Numbered from the stretch's first letter, positions 48,632 to 58,488 are shown. The stretch: DNA of 64,000 nt from Catellatospora citrea (GCF_003610235.1 NZ_RAPR01000001.1:7378001-7442000); one strand, 5' to 3'. A program made the numbers and translations. Notes: generated by a model from the sequence alone, not told the origin.

Positions 48632-50719
48632 TCAGGCCCGACGGGTGTACGCGGTCAGGAAGGCCAGCTCGTCCGCGTACAGGTCCAGGGTCCGTGACAC
48701 GGACCGGTTGCCGTGCCCGACGTCGCCCTCGCGGCGCAGCAGCACCGGCCGGGTGCTCGACGTCGCGTGCTGCAGCGTGGCCGCGAGCTTGCGGGCGTGC
48801 AGCGGGTCCACCCGGCTGTCGCCGTCGAACACGGTGAACAGCACGGCCGGATACTCGGCGCCCTCGTGCACGTGGTGGTACGGCGAGTAGGACAGCAGCC
48901 AGCCGAGCTGCTCCGGGTCGGCGGCGGTGCCGTACTCCCCGGCCCAGGTCGAGCCGAGGCCGAACAGCTCGTAGCGGACCATGTCCAGCAGCGGCGCGGA
49001 GCAGACCACGGCGGCGTACGCGTGCGGCCGCTGGGTCAGCGCCGCACCCACGAGCAGGCCGCCGTTGGAGCCGCCCATGATCGCGAGCTGGGCCGGGGTG
49101 GTCGTGCCGGACGCGACCAGCCAGTCCGCGGCGGCGTGGAAGTCGTCGAAGACGTTCTGCTTGTGGGCGAGCATGCCGTCGCGGTGCCACTGCTCGCCCT
49201 CTTCGCCGCCGCCGCGCAGGTTCGCCACCGCCCACACCCCGCCGGCCTCCGCCCAGGCGATGGCCATCGGGGAGTACCAGGGGGTCAGCGAGATGTTGAA
49301 GCCGCCGTACCCGTACAGCAGCGTGGGCCGGGGCCCGGTGGCGGCCGCGGCGGGCGCGACCACGAACATGCGCACGTCGGTGCCGTCGGGCGAGGTGTAG
49401 GTGACCTGCTCGGTCACCACGTCGCCGACGACCACCGCGCCGGGTGGCCGGGCCCACAGGGCGACGGTGTTGTCGCGGGCGTCGAAGCGGTGCACGGTGC
49501 CGGGCGTGGTGTGGTCGCCGTAGCTGAACCAGGCCTCGTGGCCGCCGTCGCGGCGCGACGTCAGCGGGCCGAGGCTGCCGACGCCGGGCAGCGCCACCTT
49601 GGCGACCTCCTCGCCGGTGTGCAGCTCGTGCACGGTCAGCTCGCTGAGCGCGTGTCGGGTGGTGGCCACCAGCAGCACCGGCGACTCCAGCGCCGGGCCG
49701 TCGAGGATCTCGTAGTCGTCGAGCACCGCCCCGGCGTCCTCGGCGATCAGCTCACGCCAGTTCGCGTACGCCGGGTCGGCCGGGTCGGCCACGCACAGCC
49801 GCCACCGCGGCGCGTCGCGGTTGGTCTGCAGGTAGACCAGGTCGCCGTGGAAGTGCGGGTAGGTCATCGCGTCGACGCCCTGCTGCACGGCCCGCAGCGC
49901 GGGCGCCTCCGGCGGGCTCGCCGACAGGTCGGCCAGCCACAGGTCGTTGCGCGGGTCGGTGCCCTGGGTCTCGCTGATGGTGAGCCAGCGGCCGTCCCGG
50001 GACACCCGCGGCATGAAGTAGCGGCCGCGGGGCGAGCCGTCGCCGAGGATCAGCGGGTCGGCCTCCGGGTCGGTGCCGAGCCGGTGCAGGTACACCCGGC
50101 GATGCAGTTTCGGGTCGTCGCCTTCGACCGTGCCCGGCGCCAGGAACCGCGAGTAGTAGAAGGCCTCGCCGCCGGGCAGCCAGGCGATCGCGGTGTGCCG
50201 CAGCCGGTCGATCGGCCCGTCCACGACGTCGCCGGTGGCCACCTCCATGACCCGCAGCAGTGGCTCCTCGGTGCCGCCCACCGACAGCGCGTATGCCAGC
50301 AGGGTGCCTTCCGGCGACGGGTAGTACCAGTCCAGCGTCGTCGCGCCGGTCGGGTCGACGGCGTTGGGGTCGAGCAGCACCCGCTCGGTGCCGTCGGGTT
50401 CGATCACCAGCAGTACCGCGTGGTCCTGCTCGGCCGCCCGCCGCTGGAAGAAGCCGTGCTCGCCGTACCAGACGGGCGCCGTCACCGCGCCGACGGCGAG
50501 CAGCTGCGCCAGCCGTTCGCGCAGCGCGGCGCGGTCGGACCAGCCGGCCCGGTGTTCGGCCAGCAGTTCGTCCTGCGCGCGGGACCAGGCCGCGGTGTCC
50601 GGGTCGGCGGGGTCCTCCAACCAGCGGTAGGGGTCGGCGATCCGGTGCCCGTGGAGCTGCTCCACGAGGTTCAGCCGGGCGGCGGGCGGGTAGGCGGAGG
50701 GGGCGCGGTCCGTGGACAT
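48632..50719 (-). CDS. Prolyl oligopeptidase (S9A)
   Basis: 695 residues, the normal size. The seven-bladed propeller covers about 70-415, and the catalytic alpha/beta-hydrolase domain takes the C-terminal 270 residues. The Ser is in G-G-S-N-G-G, the Asp in G-D-S-R-V-D-P and the His in G-H-G-N-R-S. The N-terminal D-P-Y-R-W-L-E-D is typical. It cleaves peptides after proline in the cytoplasm; there is no signal peptide. It stands alone, divergent from the glucose dehydrogenase gene. Confidence 0.95.
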   Translation of the reverse strand: MSTDRAPSAYPPAARLNLVEQLHGHRIADPYRWLEDPADPDTAAWSRAQDELLAEHRAGWSDRAALRERLAQLLAVGAVTAPVWYGEHGFFQRRAAEQDHAVLLVIEPDGTERVLLDPNAVDPTGATTLDWYYPSPEGTLLAYALSVGGTEEPLLRVMEVATGDVVDGPIDRLRHTAIAWLPGGEAFYYSRFLAPGTVEGDDPKLHRRVYLHRLGTDPEADPLILGDGSPRGRYFMPRVSRDGRWLTISETQGTDPRNDLWLADLSASPPEAPALRAVQQGVDAMTYPHFHGDLVYLQTNRDAPRWRLCVADPADPAYANWRELIAEDAGAVLDDYEILDGPALESPVLLVATTRHALSELTVHELHTGEEVAKVALPGVGSLGPLTSRRDGGHEAWFSYGDHTTPGTVHRFDARDNTVALWARPPGAVVVGDVVTEQVTYTSPDGTDVRMFVVAPAAAATGPRPTLLYGYGGFNISLTPWYSPMAIAWAEAGGVWAVANLRGGGEEGEQWHRDGMLAHKQNVFDDFHAAADWLVASGTTTPAQLAIMGGSNGGLLVGAALTQRPHAYAAVVCSAPLLDMVRYELFGLGSTWAGEYGTAADPEQLGWLLSYSPYHHVHEGAEYPAVLFTVFDGDSRVDPLHARKLAATLQHATSSTRPVLLRREGDVGHGNRSVSRTLDLYADELAFLTAYTRRA

Positions 50720-50874
50720 GCAGTAAAGGATGCACTACACGCGGTGTTGTCGCACGTGCGAGCAGTGGCGTCTGACGCTGGCCGGTAGACCCGGCAAGCC
50801 GGGCATCGTGGACATGGCCGGGCCGGCGGGCGAATGCCTGTCGGATGATGACCGACGAGCCTAAGGTGACGGCT

Positions 50875-51918
50875 ATGCGAGGTTTGATCGTCGAGGCGGG
50901 ACGCCCGAACTCGGCCCAGTACGTCGACGACCTGCCCGAACCGGACGCGTCCGAGGGCCAGGTGCTGGTGGCCGCGGTCGCCGTCGGCGTGTGCGGCACC
51001 GACCGCGAGATCGTCGCGGGGGAGTACGGCACCGCGCCCGGCCCGGGCGACCGCCTGGTCATCGGGCACGAGTCGCTGGGCCGCGTGATCTCCGACGACT
51101 CCGGTCGCTGGCAGCCCGGCGACCTGGTGGCCGGCATCGTGCGCCGGCCCGACCCGGTGCCCTGCCTCAACTGCCTGGTCGGCGAGTGGGACATGTGCCG
51201 CAACGGCCAGTACGTGGAGTGCGGCATCAAGCAGCGGCACGGCTTCGCCCGCGAGCGCTGGCGCGTCGAGCCCGACTTCGCGGTCGGCCTGGACGCCTCC
51301 CTGCTCGAGGTGGGCATGCTGCTGGAGCCCACCAGTGTGGTCGCCAAGGCCTGGGAGCACATCGAACGGATCGGCCTGCGCGCCCGGTACGACCCGAGGA
51401 CCGTGCTGGTCACCGGCGCCGGTCCGATCGGCCTGCTGGCCGCGCTGCTGGGCCGCCAGCGCGACCTTCAGGTGCACGTCCTCGACCGGTCCACCGACGG
51501 GCCCAAACCCGAGCTGGTCGCCGGCCTCGGCGCGACCTACCACAGCGGCCAGGTCAGCGACCTGAGCTTCGAGCCGGACCTGGTGCTGGAGTGCACCGGC
51601 GCGCCGCCGGTCATCGCGCAGGTCATCGACCAGGTCGGCCCCAACGGCACGGTGTGCCTGACCGGCGTCTCCAGCGGCGGCCGCAAGCTCGCGCTGGACC
51701 TCGGCGGCCTCAACCGCGACATGGTGCTGGAGAACAACGTGGTCTTCGGCTCGGTCAACGCCAACCTGCGCCACTGGCAGGAAGCCGCCCACGCCCTCCG
51801 GTCCGCCGACCCCGCCTGGCTCTCCGCCCTGATCACCCGCCGCGTTCCCGCCGCCGACTACGCCTCCGCCCTCGAGAACCAACCCGACGACATCAAAGTC
51901 GTCCTCGACTTCACCTGA
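50875..51918 (+). CDS. Glucose 1-dehydrogenase (MDR family)
   Basis: 347 residues from an ATG at 50875; the frame is open upstream but an AAGGTG box precedes this ATG. C-G-T-D-R-E-I and G-H-E-S-L-G carry the catalytic zinc ligands; C-L-N-C-L-V-G-E-W-D-M-C is the structural zinc lobe (three cysteines visible); G-A-G-P-I-G starts the NAD(P) fold. The pattern D-R-E-I-V-x-G-E-Y-G is that of glucose dehydrogenases acting in a non-phosphorylated Entner-Doudoroff route. Gluconate dehydratase is not in the window, so that pathway link is inference. Confidence 0.85.
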   Translation: MRGLIVEAGRPNSAQYVDDLPEPDASEGQVLVAAVAVGVCGTDREIVAGEYGTAPGPGDRLVIGHESLGRVISDDSGRWQPGDLVAGIVRRPDPVPCLNCLVGEWDMCRNGQYVECGIKQRHGFARERWRVEPDFAVGLDASLLEVGMLLEPTSVVAKAWEHIERIGLRARYDPRTVLVTGAGPIGLLAALLGRQRDLQVHVLDRSTDGPKPELVAGLGATYHSGQVSDLSFEPDLVLECTGAPPVIAQVIDQVGPNGTVCLTGVSSGGRKLALDLGGLNRDMVLENNVVFGSVNANLRHWQEAAHALRSADPAWLSALITRRVPAADYASALENQPDDIKVVLDFT

Positions 51919-51978
51919 GCAGAAGGAAGGGCACCTTCTTAACGGACGTCCGTGTAGAAGGTGCCCTTCCTTCTGCTC
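51917..51978. terminator. Perfect 23-bp convergent hairpin, stops embedded
   Basis: Arms at 51917-51939 and 51956-51978 (core GAAGGGCACCTTC/GAAGGTGCCCTTC) pair fully and include the last two bases of the dehydrogenase stop codon and the first two of the hydrolase stop. The loop contains ACGGACGTCCGT, itself a palindrome. One of three such hairpins in the window. Confidence 0.8.
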
Positions 51979-52777
51979 ATGCCGCTGGTGGGGTGCGGCG
52001 GGTGGTGGTGAGGATGACGTCGGCGAGTAGGGCGGGGTTGTCGCTCATCGGGACGTGGCCGCAGCCGGGCAGGGTCACGTGGCGGGCCTGCGGCAGGCGC
52101 TCGCGGGCGATGCCGGCCTGGCGCGGCAGCAGGATCCGGTCACGGTCGCCCCAGGCCACGGTCACCGGCACGGACGGCGCGCCGCGGAACTCGTAGCCCC
52201 GCGCGGCGACCTTCGCGACCGGCCCGAACCCGGCGCCGGTCCGCAGCGCGAGGGCATCGGCGACCGCGCGCTCGGCGTCGATGCGGCCGGGACGGCTCAT
52301 CAGCATCGCGAAGGCCAGGGCCCGGGTGCGGGAGGGCCGCATGTTGGCGCGCACCATCGGCTGGGGCAGCAGCGTGCCCCAGCGCAGCGCGGTGAGCACG
52401 GTCAGCGCGTACCGCACCTGCCAGCGCTTCCAGAAGCCGGCCGGGGCGATCGCGGTCGCCGAGGCGACGAGCCCGGCCGCGGCCAGTTCCAGCGCGATCG
52501 CGCCGCCGAGACTGTTGCCCGCCACGTGCGGGCGGTGCAGGCCCTGCTCGTCGAACCACTGGGCGACGGCGGCGACCGTCTGGGCCATGTCGGCGGGCAT
52601 GCCGTCGGCCGGGACCGGCGATCGGCCGAAGCCGGGCAGGTCGATGGCGATCACGTCGTGGGCCTCGGCCAGCAGGTCGAGCACCGGTTCCCAGGCCCGC
52701 CAGTGATGGCCGATGCCGTGGATCAGCACCAGCGGTTCGCCCGCGCCGCGGCGCTCGTACGCCACCTCGATCGTCAT
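51977..52777 (-). CDS. Alpha/beta hydrolase
   Basis: 266 residues from an ATG at 52777; the frame opens four codons earlier. The oxyanion segment H-G-I-G-H-H, the nucleophile elbow G-N-S-L-G-G, the acid in G-D-R-D-R and the His in G-C-G-H-V-P-M form the catalytic set. It is 25 bp downstream of the SDR gene and is the third gene of a Baeyer-Villiger-type operon, so esterase action on the ester made by the monooxygenase is the likely role, by inference. Confidence 0.87.
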   Translation of the reverse strand: MTIEVAYERRGAGEPLVLIHGIGHHWRAWEPVLDLLAEAHDVIAIDLPGFGRSPVPADGMPADMAQTVAAVAQWFDEQGLHRPHVAGNSLGGAIALELAAAGLVASATAIAPAGFWKRWQVRYALTVLTALRWGTLLPQPMVRANMRPSRTRALAFAMLMSRPGRIDAERAVADALALRTGAGFGPVAKVAARGYEFRGAPSVPVTVAWGDRDRILLPRQAGIARERLPQARHVTLPGCGHVPMSDNPALLADVILTTTRRTPPAA

Positions 52778-52802
52778 GCCCCCACCCACTCCCGTCGCCC
52801 GC

Positions 52803-53705
52803 TCACCGGGTTTCCCCGCGACCCGACTCGGCGCTGTGCACGCCGAACGACCGGCCCAGCGCCGCCACCTCCTGCTCCAGCTGCGGCACCAGCGACCGGG
52901 ACCGCCGTCCGACCAGCCGGTCGGCGAACGCGCTGTTCACCGCGGTGCGCAGCAACTGCACGCCGCCGATGGCACGTGGCACGTACACCCGCCTGCGCCG
53001 CCGCTCCAGCCCGCGCACGAACGCCTGGGCGCACTGCTCGACGGAGCTGGTCGAGCCGACCGGCCAGGGCAGACTGCCGAACGCGGCGCGGAACGACGGC
53101 AGGTCGTCCTTGGCGTCGCGGACCAGGTCGGTGTCGACCCAGCCGGGGTGGGCGGTGCCGACGCCGACGCCGTGGTGGGCCAGCTCCAGCCGCAGCGCGT
53201 TGCCGAAGTGCTCGACCCCGGCCTTCGCCGCGCAGTACGCGGACATGCCGGGCAGCGCGGTGAACGCCGCCGTCGACGACACCAGCAGGTAGTAGCCGCG
53301 GGTGGCGATGACCGGCGCGGCCGTGGCGGCGGCCGTGCGCATGACGCCGATCAGGTTCACCTCGACGGTGCGGGCCAGCGCCTCGACGTCGCCGGTGGCG
53401 ACCGTGCCGAGACCGGCGATCCCGGCGTTGGCGACCACGCGGTCGATGCGTCCGAAGGCCTGCAGCGTCCCGGCGACGGCCTGCTCCAGCGCGGCCGAGT
53501 CGGTGACGTCGGCCTCGAACCAGGCGGCGGTGCCCGCACCGTGGGCGGCGGTGAGCTCCTCGGTCAGCCGGCGCAGCCGGTCCGGTTCGAGCCCGACCAG
53601 GGACAGCCGCGCCCCGCGGGCGGCGGCCAGCCGGGCGGTGTGCGCACCGATGCCCCGGGCCGCGCCGGTGATCAACACCACCTGGTCACGCAGCTCCTGC
53701 CTCAT
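52803..53705 (-). CDS. Short-chain dehydrogenase/reductase
   Basis: 300 residues. The NAD(P) motif T-G-A-A-R-G-I-G-A (13-21), N-A-G-I-A and the catalytic S-S-T with Y-C-A-A-K are complete. It is longer than the 250-residue classical form, having a basic C-terminal extension. The resemblance to SadH-type dehydrogenases fits its place between a flavin monooxygenase and a hydrolase. The upstream monooxygenase gene ends 46 bp before it. Confidence 0.9.
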   Translation of the reverse strand: MRQELRDQVVLITGAARGIGAHTARLAAARGARLSLVGLEPDRLRRLTEELTAAHGAGTAAWFEADVTDSAALEQAVAGTLQAFGRIDRVVANAGIAGLGTVATGDVEALARTVEVNLIGVMRTAAATAAPVIATRGYYLLVSSTAAFTALPGMSAYCAAKAGVEHFGNALRLELAHHGVGVGTAHPGWVDTDLVRDAKDDLPSFRAAFGSLPWPVGSTSSVEQCAQAFVRGLERRRRRVYVPRAIGGVQLLRTAVNSAFADRLVGRRSRSLVPQLEQEVAALGRSFGVHSAESGRGETR

Positions 53706-53751
53706 GCCCGCGCCTCGCTGCGCTCGTCACGGGCAGGGATGATTCGCTCGC

Positions 53752-55251
53752 TCATCGGCGCTCCTCGGCGACGGGAGTGCGGGCCGGCACCGCCCGGTAG
53801 GCGGCGGCGTCGAAGCGGCGTGTGCGCAGCCAGTACGACCAGGTGTAACCGGGCCACAGGGTGGAGTTGCGGCCGCTGGGGTCGAGGTACCAGCTGCGGC
53901 AGCCGCCGCTGGTCCACACCGTGCCGTCCATCGCGCGGTCCAGTGCCGCGTTGTACGCCCGCTGCGCCTCCGGCAGCGGCTCGATCGCGGCGACGCCGGT
54001 GGTGTCGAGGTGGCGCAGCGCGCCGAGCAGGTAGCTGAGCTGGCACTCGATCATGAACACGACGGAGTTGTGGCCGAGTCCGGTGTTCGGGCCGAGCAGC
54101 AGGAACAGGTTCGGGAAGCCGGTGACGGCGGTGCCGCGGTAGGCGTACATGCTGCCCGCCCAGTGCTCGGCCAGGGTGCGCCCGTCGGCGCCCCGGATCG
54201 CCCGCGCCATCGGCAGGTCGGTGACGTGGAAGCCGGTGCCGAACACGAGGGTGTCGACGGGATGCTCCCGCCCGTCGGCGGTGACCACGCCGTCGGGGGT
54301 GACCCGGGTGATCGGCTCGGTGACCACGTCCACGTTGGCGCGTTCCAGCGCGGGGTAGAAGTCGTTCGACAGCAACACCCGCTTGCAACCCATCGTGTAC
54401 GAGGGCGTGAGCCGCTCGCGCAGCACCGGGTCGGCGACCGACCGGCGCAGGTGCCGGCGGGCCATGCCCTGCCCGAGCCGCATCAGCGCCGGGCGCAGGA
54501 ACGCGGTGGCCTGGAACTCCCGTCCCCAGTACACCCCGGCCCGCACCAGCCAATGGGTAAGCGGCGCGGAGCGGAACAGCCGCCGCTCGACGGCGCTGAT
54601 GCGCCGGTCGCGGCGCGGCAGCACCCAGGCCGGGGTGCGCTGGAACAGGGTCAGCGCGGCCACCTGCGGCGCGATCTGCGGCACGAACTGGATCGCCGAC
54701 GCCCCCGTGCCGATCACGGCGACCCGCCGCCCGGTCAGGTCGAGGTCGTGCCGCCAGCGCGCGGAGTGGAACGTCTCGCCGCGGAACGCGGCGAGGCCGG
54801 GCAGCTCGGGGATCGACGGCTCGGTGAGCGGCCCGCCCGCCGCGACCAGGATCTGCGCCGTGTACGCCCCGTGCGAGGTGTCGAGCCGCCACAGCCGCGC
54901 GTCGGCGTCCCAGGCGGCCGCGTGCACCTCGTGCCCGAGCCGCAGGTGGGGGCGCACGCCGTGCTCGTCGGCACAGCGGCGCAGGTAGGCCCAGATCTCC
55001 GGCTGCGGCGAGAAGCTGCGGCTCCAGCCCGGATTGCGCAGGAAGGAGAAGGAGTACAGGTGCGAGGGCACGTCGCAGGCGCAGCCGGGGTAGGAGTTGT
55101 CGCGCCAGGTCCCGCCGACCTCGTCACCGCGGTCGAAGACCAGGAAGTCCCGGTAGCCCGCGCCGCGCAGCCGGATGGCGGTGCCGATCCCGCCGAACCC
55201 GGCGCCGATGATCGCGATGCGGGTATGGCGGTCCGCATTGCCGCTGCTCAC
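53752..55251 (-). CDS. Baeyer-Villiger-type flavin monooxygenase
   Basis: 499 residues from a GTG at 55251, preceded by AGGAGG six bases upstream; an earlier TTG in the same frame is less likely. FAD motif G-A-G-F-G-G (16-21), the BVMO fingerprint F-R-G-E-T-F-H-S-A-R-W (156-166, fitting F-x-G-x3-H-x3-W) and NADPH motif G-T-G-A-S-A (about 178-183) are present. It inserts oxygen next to a ketone, or oxidises a heteroatom, with NADPH and O2. It leads the operon with the SDR and hydrolase. The layout resembles the mycobacterial mymA cluster. Confidence 0.92.
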   Translation of the reverse strand: MSSGNADRHTRIAIIGAGFGGIGTAIRLRGAGYRDFLVFDRGDEVGGTWRDNSYPGCACDVPSHLYSFSFLRNPGWSRSFSPQPEIWAYLRRCADEHGVRPHLRLGHEVHAAAWDADARLWRLDTSHGAYTAQILVAAGGPLTEPSIPELPGLAAFRGETFHSARWRHDLDLTGRRVAVIGTGASAIQFVPQIAPQVAALTLFQRTPAWVLPRRDRRISAVERRLFRSAPLTHWLVRAGVYWGREFQATAFLRPALMRLGQGMARRHLRRSVADPVLRERLTPSYTMGCKRVLLSNDFYPALERANVDVVTEPITRVTPDGVVTADGREHPVDTLVFGTGFHVTDLPMARAIRGADGRTLAEHWAGSMYAYRGTAVTGFPNLFLLLGPNTGLGHNSVVFMIECQLSYLLGALRHLDTTGVAAIEPLPEAQRAYNAALDRAMDGTVWTSGGCRSWYLDPSGRNSTLWPGYTWSYWLRTRRFDAAAYRAVPARTPVAEERR

Positions 55252-55268
55252 GGACGACCTCCTATGTG

Positions 55269-55314
55269 GTACCAATGCGTACCAACTCTTGCCCGAGAAA
55301 TTACCATCGGGTAA
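55269..55314. promoter_or_regulatory. Operator-like repeats between monooxygenase and TetR genes
   Basis: GTACCAA is repeated with a 10-bp period (55269-55275 and 55279-55285), just upstream of the monooxygenase ribosome site. Further on, TTACC-ATCG-GGTAA (55301-55314) is a perfect 5-bp inverted repeat. Either may be the binding site of the divergent TetR protein. Confidence 0.45.
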
Positions 55315-55402
55315 CAGGGCAGGGAAGGCCCGAAATCGTCACGAGCCACCGGTACAGTCTCCACCCAATCGACCCCTGACGCGCCCGACCAGCGGAGGAG
55401 CC

Positions 55403-56020
55403 TTGGCCGCCCCCACCCGGACGCCCGAGTCGGTCCGCCGTGACCTGACCACGGCGCTCGCCGCCTGCGTGGCCGAGAAGGGCTACGCATCGACCACCAT
55501 CGCCGACATCGTGGCGCTGGCGAGGGTTTCCAAGCGCACCTTCTACGAGCACTTCACGGCCAAGGAGGAGTGCCTGACAGCGCTCTACGAGCACGTCTGC
55601 GACCGGCTGATGCTGATCATCCGCGCGGCGGCCTCCGGCGACCAGCCCTGGCCGCAGCGCATCAGTGACGGCGCGGCGGCCTACCTCGGCGCGCTGGAGA
55701 CGATGCCGGCGTTCACCCGGACCATGCTGATCGAGGTGCAGGCGGCCGGGCACCGCGCGTTCATGCTGCGCCAGCTGACCCTGCAGCGCTTCGCGGGCAC
55801 CCTGGTCGACCTGGTGGAGGTGGGCCGGCTCAGCGACCCGGACCTGCGGCCGCTGTCGCAGGCGCAGGCGCTGGCCATCGTCGGCGGCATCAACGAGCTG
55901 CTGCTGCACGCCATCGACCCGTACACCGGGTCGGCCGGCGCGGACGTCGAGGGCCGGTTCGCGGCGCTGCACACCGACGTGGTCCGGTTGATCTCGGCGG
56001 TGCTCAACCACCGCGGCTGA
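55403..56020 (+). CDS. TetR-family regulator of the monooxygenase operon
   Basis: 205 residues from a TTG at 55403 with GGAGG four bases before. A TTG start is unusual but no ATG or GTG fits the ribosome site. The HTH reads S-T-T-I-A-D-I-V-A-L-A-R-V-S-K-R-T-F-Y-E-H-F at about 31-52. The C-terminal ligand domain is helical. It is divergent from the monooxygenase operon across 151 bp with repeats, so it probably represses that operon in the absence of a ketone-type ligand. Confidence 0.88.
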   Translation: MAAPTRTPESVRRDLTTALAACVAEKGYASTTIADIVALARVSKRTFYEHFTAKEECLTALYEHVCDRLMLIIRAAASGDQPWPQRISDGAAAYLGALETMPAFTRTMLIEVQAAGHRAFMLRQLTLQRFAGTLVDLVEVGRLSDPDLRPLSQAQALAIVGGINELLLHAIDPYTGSAGADVEGRFAALHTDVVRLISAVLNHRG

Positions 56021-56322
56021 AACTTTCACCGGCAGGTCAACGCATAGATGACCGGTATTGTGTCGTGCTTGTTTCGTGTGCGACGATGACCGCATTCGCG
56101 TTGGGAGCACACGCGATGTCATCGCCGAGGGCACCCGGTGTCTCACCGGGACGGCGTTGTCACGGACCGCGTTCCGGTCGTCTGCGTTCACCTCAGTTCC
56201 GCCCGCCGGGCCGGGCAATCCGCACCACTCTCGTGGCGCCTCGGCGCGGCCCGCCTCTCGGCCGTGCCTGGTCCACACCGGACCCCTGCCCGGGGCTCCG
56301 GAAACGGCCCAAGGAGAAGGCA
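56021..56322 (+). promoter_or_regulatory. 302-bp leader region of the cellulase gene
   Basis: No gene is supported here. It starts with AT-richer sequence after the TetR stop and includes TGGGAGC (56103-56109), one half of the TGGGAGCGCTCCCA CebR box, but the other half is absent. AAGGAGAAGG ends the region just before the cellulase ATG. Confidence 0.35.
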
Positions 56323-58428
56323 ATGAGATTCCCGATCAGGCTGTCCGGAAGGCGCAAGGTGATCGCGCTGACCGGCGCGAGCGCCCTCGTGGTCGCCGGC
56401 CTCGTCACGATCCCCGCGGCGATCGCGCACGCCGCGCCCGGTTGTGACATCACGTACACCACCAACGACTGGACCGAGGGCGCCGGCACCGGCGGCTTCA
56501 CCGCGTCCATCACCGTCAAGAACACCGGTGACCCGATCACGAGCTGGTCGCTGAAGTTCGCGTTCCCGTCCGGCCAGACCCTGACCGCCCCCGGCTGGTC
56601 GGCCACCTGGTCGCAGTCGGGCGCCAACATCACGGGCAACAGCCTGTCCTACAACGGCACGCTCGGCACCGGCGCGTCGACCAGCATCGGCTTCAACGGC
56701 CGCTGGTCCGGCGTCAACACCAAGCCGACGTCGTTCACGCTGAACAACACCACCTGCACCACCGGTGGGGTGACCCCGAGCCCGAGCACCGGCCCGAGCA
56801 GCAGCCCGAGCCCGAGCACCGGTCCGAGCCCGAGCACCAGCCCGAGCCCGCAGACCCGGTCGATCATCATCACCCCGTCGTCGGTGAGCGTCGCCGAGGG
56901 CAGCAGCTCGTCGGTCACGGTCAAGTTGAGCGCTGCGCCGACCAGCAACGTGACGGTCGCCCTGGCCCGCAGCGGCGACACCAGCATCACCGCCCCGTCG
57001 TCGGTCACGCTGACCCCGTCGAACGCGGTCGCCGGGGTGAGCGTCTCGATCGCGGCCGCCGAGGACAGCGACCAGACCCACGGCACCGCGACGGTGGCGG
57101 CGTCCGCCTCGGGCTACACCGGCGCCTCGCTGGCGGTGACCGAGATCGACAACGACATCACGCAGAGCGGCAAGGTCGACAACCCGTACTCGGGTGCGCG
57201 TGGTTACGTGAACCCGGAGTGGAGCGCGAAGGCGGCGTCGGTGTCCGGTGGTAGCCGGGTGTCGAACCTGTCGACGGCGGTGTGGCTGGACCGGATCGCG
57301 GCGATCGCGGGCACGTCGGGCAGCAGCTCGAACGGTTCGATGGGCCTGGCCGACCACCTCGACGAGGCGCTGCGGCAGGCGAACGCGGGCAGCGGTCCGC
57401 TGACCGTCCAGTTCGTGATCTACAACCTGCCCGGTCGTGACTGCTCGGCGCTGGCGTCCAACGGTGAGCTGGGCGTGGACGAGCTGCCCCGCTACAAGTC
57501 GGAGTACATCGACCCGATCGCGGCGATCATGGGTCAGAGCAAGTACTCCTCGCTGCGGATCGTGGCGATCATCGAGATCGACTCGCTGCCGAACCTGGTG
57601 ACGAACACGAACATCGCCAAGTGCGCGACGATGAACTCCAACGGCGGTTACGTCAAGGGTGTCGGGTACGCGCTGAACAAGCTGGGTGCGATCGGCAACG
57701 TGTACAACTACATCGACTCGGCTCACCACGGCTGGATCGGCTGGGACAGCAACTTCGGCCCGACCGCGCAGAAGTTGAAGGAGGCGGCGGTCGCCGAGGG
57801 CAGCACGGTCAACAACGTGCACGGTTTCATCACCAACACGGCGAACTACTCGGCGTTGGTGGAGCCGTACTTCACGATCAACACGTCGGTGAACGGGACG
57901 TCGGTGCGGCAGAGCAAGTGGGTGGACTGGAACTTCTACGTCGACGAGCAGTCGTTCGCGCAGGCGTTCCGGACCCGGTTGGTGTCGGAGGGCTTCAACT
58001 CCAACATCGGCATGCTGATCGACACGTCCCGTAACGGTTGGGGTGGTTCGGCGCGGCCGACCGCGGCGTCGACGTCGACCAGCGTGGACACGTTCGTCAA
58101 CCAGTCGCGGATCGACCGGCGGATCCATGCCGGCAACTGGTGCAACCAGTCCGGTGCGGGTCTGGGTGAGCGGCCCCGGGCCAACCCGGCGACCGGTATC
58201 GACGCGTACGTGTGGGTCAAGCCTCCGGGTGAGTCCGACGGTTCGTCGTCGCTGATCCCGAACAACGAGGGCAAGGGCTTCGACCGGATGTGCGACCCGA
58301 CGTACACCGGTAACGGCCTCAACGGCAACAACCTGACCGGTGCCCTGGCCAATGCCCCGATCTCGGGCGCGTGGTTCCCGGCCCAGTTCGCCGAACTGAT
58401 GGCCAACGCCTACCCGCCGCTCTCCTGA
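56323..58428 (+). CDS. Secreted GH6 cellulase (CBM2 - Calx-beta-like - GH6)
   Basis: 701 residues with AAGGAG upstream. A signal peptide spans about 1-38 (A-H-A-A-P end). A CBM2 cellulose-binding domain (38-145, Cys41 and Cys145 forming the usual disulfide; W50, W92 and W128 likely cellulose contacts) is followed by a P/S/T linker (about 150-178). Then comes a Calx-beta-like beta sandwich (about 182-277; I-T-P-S-S-V-S-V-A-E-G). The GH6 domain fills the rest, with N-L-P-G-R-D-C-S-A holding the acid Asp and E-I-D-S-L-P-N-L-V. The exoglucanase-type E-I-D motif suggests a cellobiohydrolase acting outside the cell. Confidence 0.93.
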   Translation: MRFPIRLSGRRKVIALTGASALVVAGLVTIPAAIAHAAPGCDITYTTNDWTEGAGTGGFTASITVKNTGDPITSWSLKFAFPSGQTLTAPGWSATWSQSGANITGNSLSYNGTLGTGASTSIGFNGRWSGVNTKPTSFTLNNTTCTTGGVTPSPSTGPSSSPSPSTGPSPSTSPSPQTRSIIITPSSVSVAEGSSSSVTVKLSAAPTSNVTVALARSGDTSITAPSSVTLTPSNAVAGVSVSIAAAEDSDQTHGTATVAASASGYTGASLAVTEIDNDITQSGKVDNPYSGARGYVNPEWSAKAASVSGGSRVSNLSTAVWLDRIAAIAGTSGSSSNGSMGLADHLDEALRQANAGSGPLTVQFVIYNLPGRDCSALASNGELGVDELPRYKSEYIDPIAAIMGQSKYSSLRIVAIIEIDSLPNLVTNTNIAKCATMNSNGGYVKGVGYALNKLGAIGNVYNYIDSAHHGWIGWDSNFGPTAQKLKEAAVAEGSTVNNVHGFITNTANYSALVEPYFTINTSVNGTSVRQSKWVDWNFYVDEQSFAQAFRTRLVSEGFNSNIGMLIDTSRNGWGGSARPTAASTSTSVDTFVNQSRIDRRIHAGNWCNQSGAGLGERPRANPATGIDAYVWVKPPGESDGSSSLIPNNEGKGFDRMCDPTYTGNGLNGNNLTGALANAPISGAWFPAQFAELMANAYPPLS

Positions 58429-58443
58429 CCGGCTAGCACGAAG

Positions 58444-58488
58444 GAAGGGCACCTTCTACAACGCTCCGCGTTGTAGAAGGTGCCCTTC
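58444..58488. terminator. 21-bp convergent hairpin, GAAGGGCACCTTC family
   Basis: Arms at 58444-58464 and 58468-58488 pair fully around TCC and contain the shared core. It lies between the convergent cellulase and PBP genes and is followed by a short T/A stretch. Confidence 0.8.

Noticed and set aside
56103..56109. TGGGAGC as a CebR operator for the cellulase
   Set aside because: Only one half of the palindrome is present, so it was not called as a CebR site.
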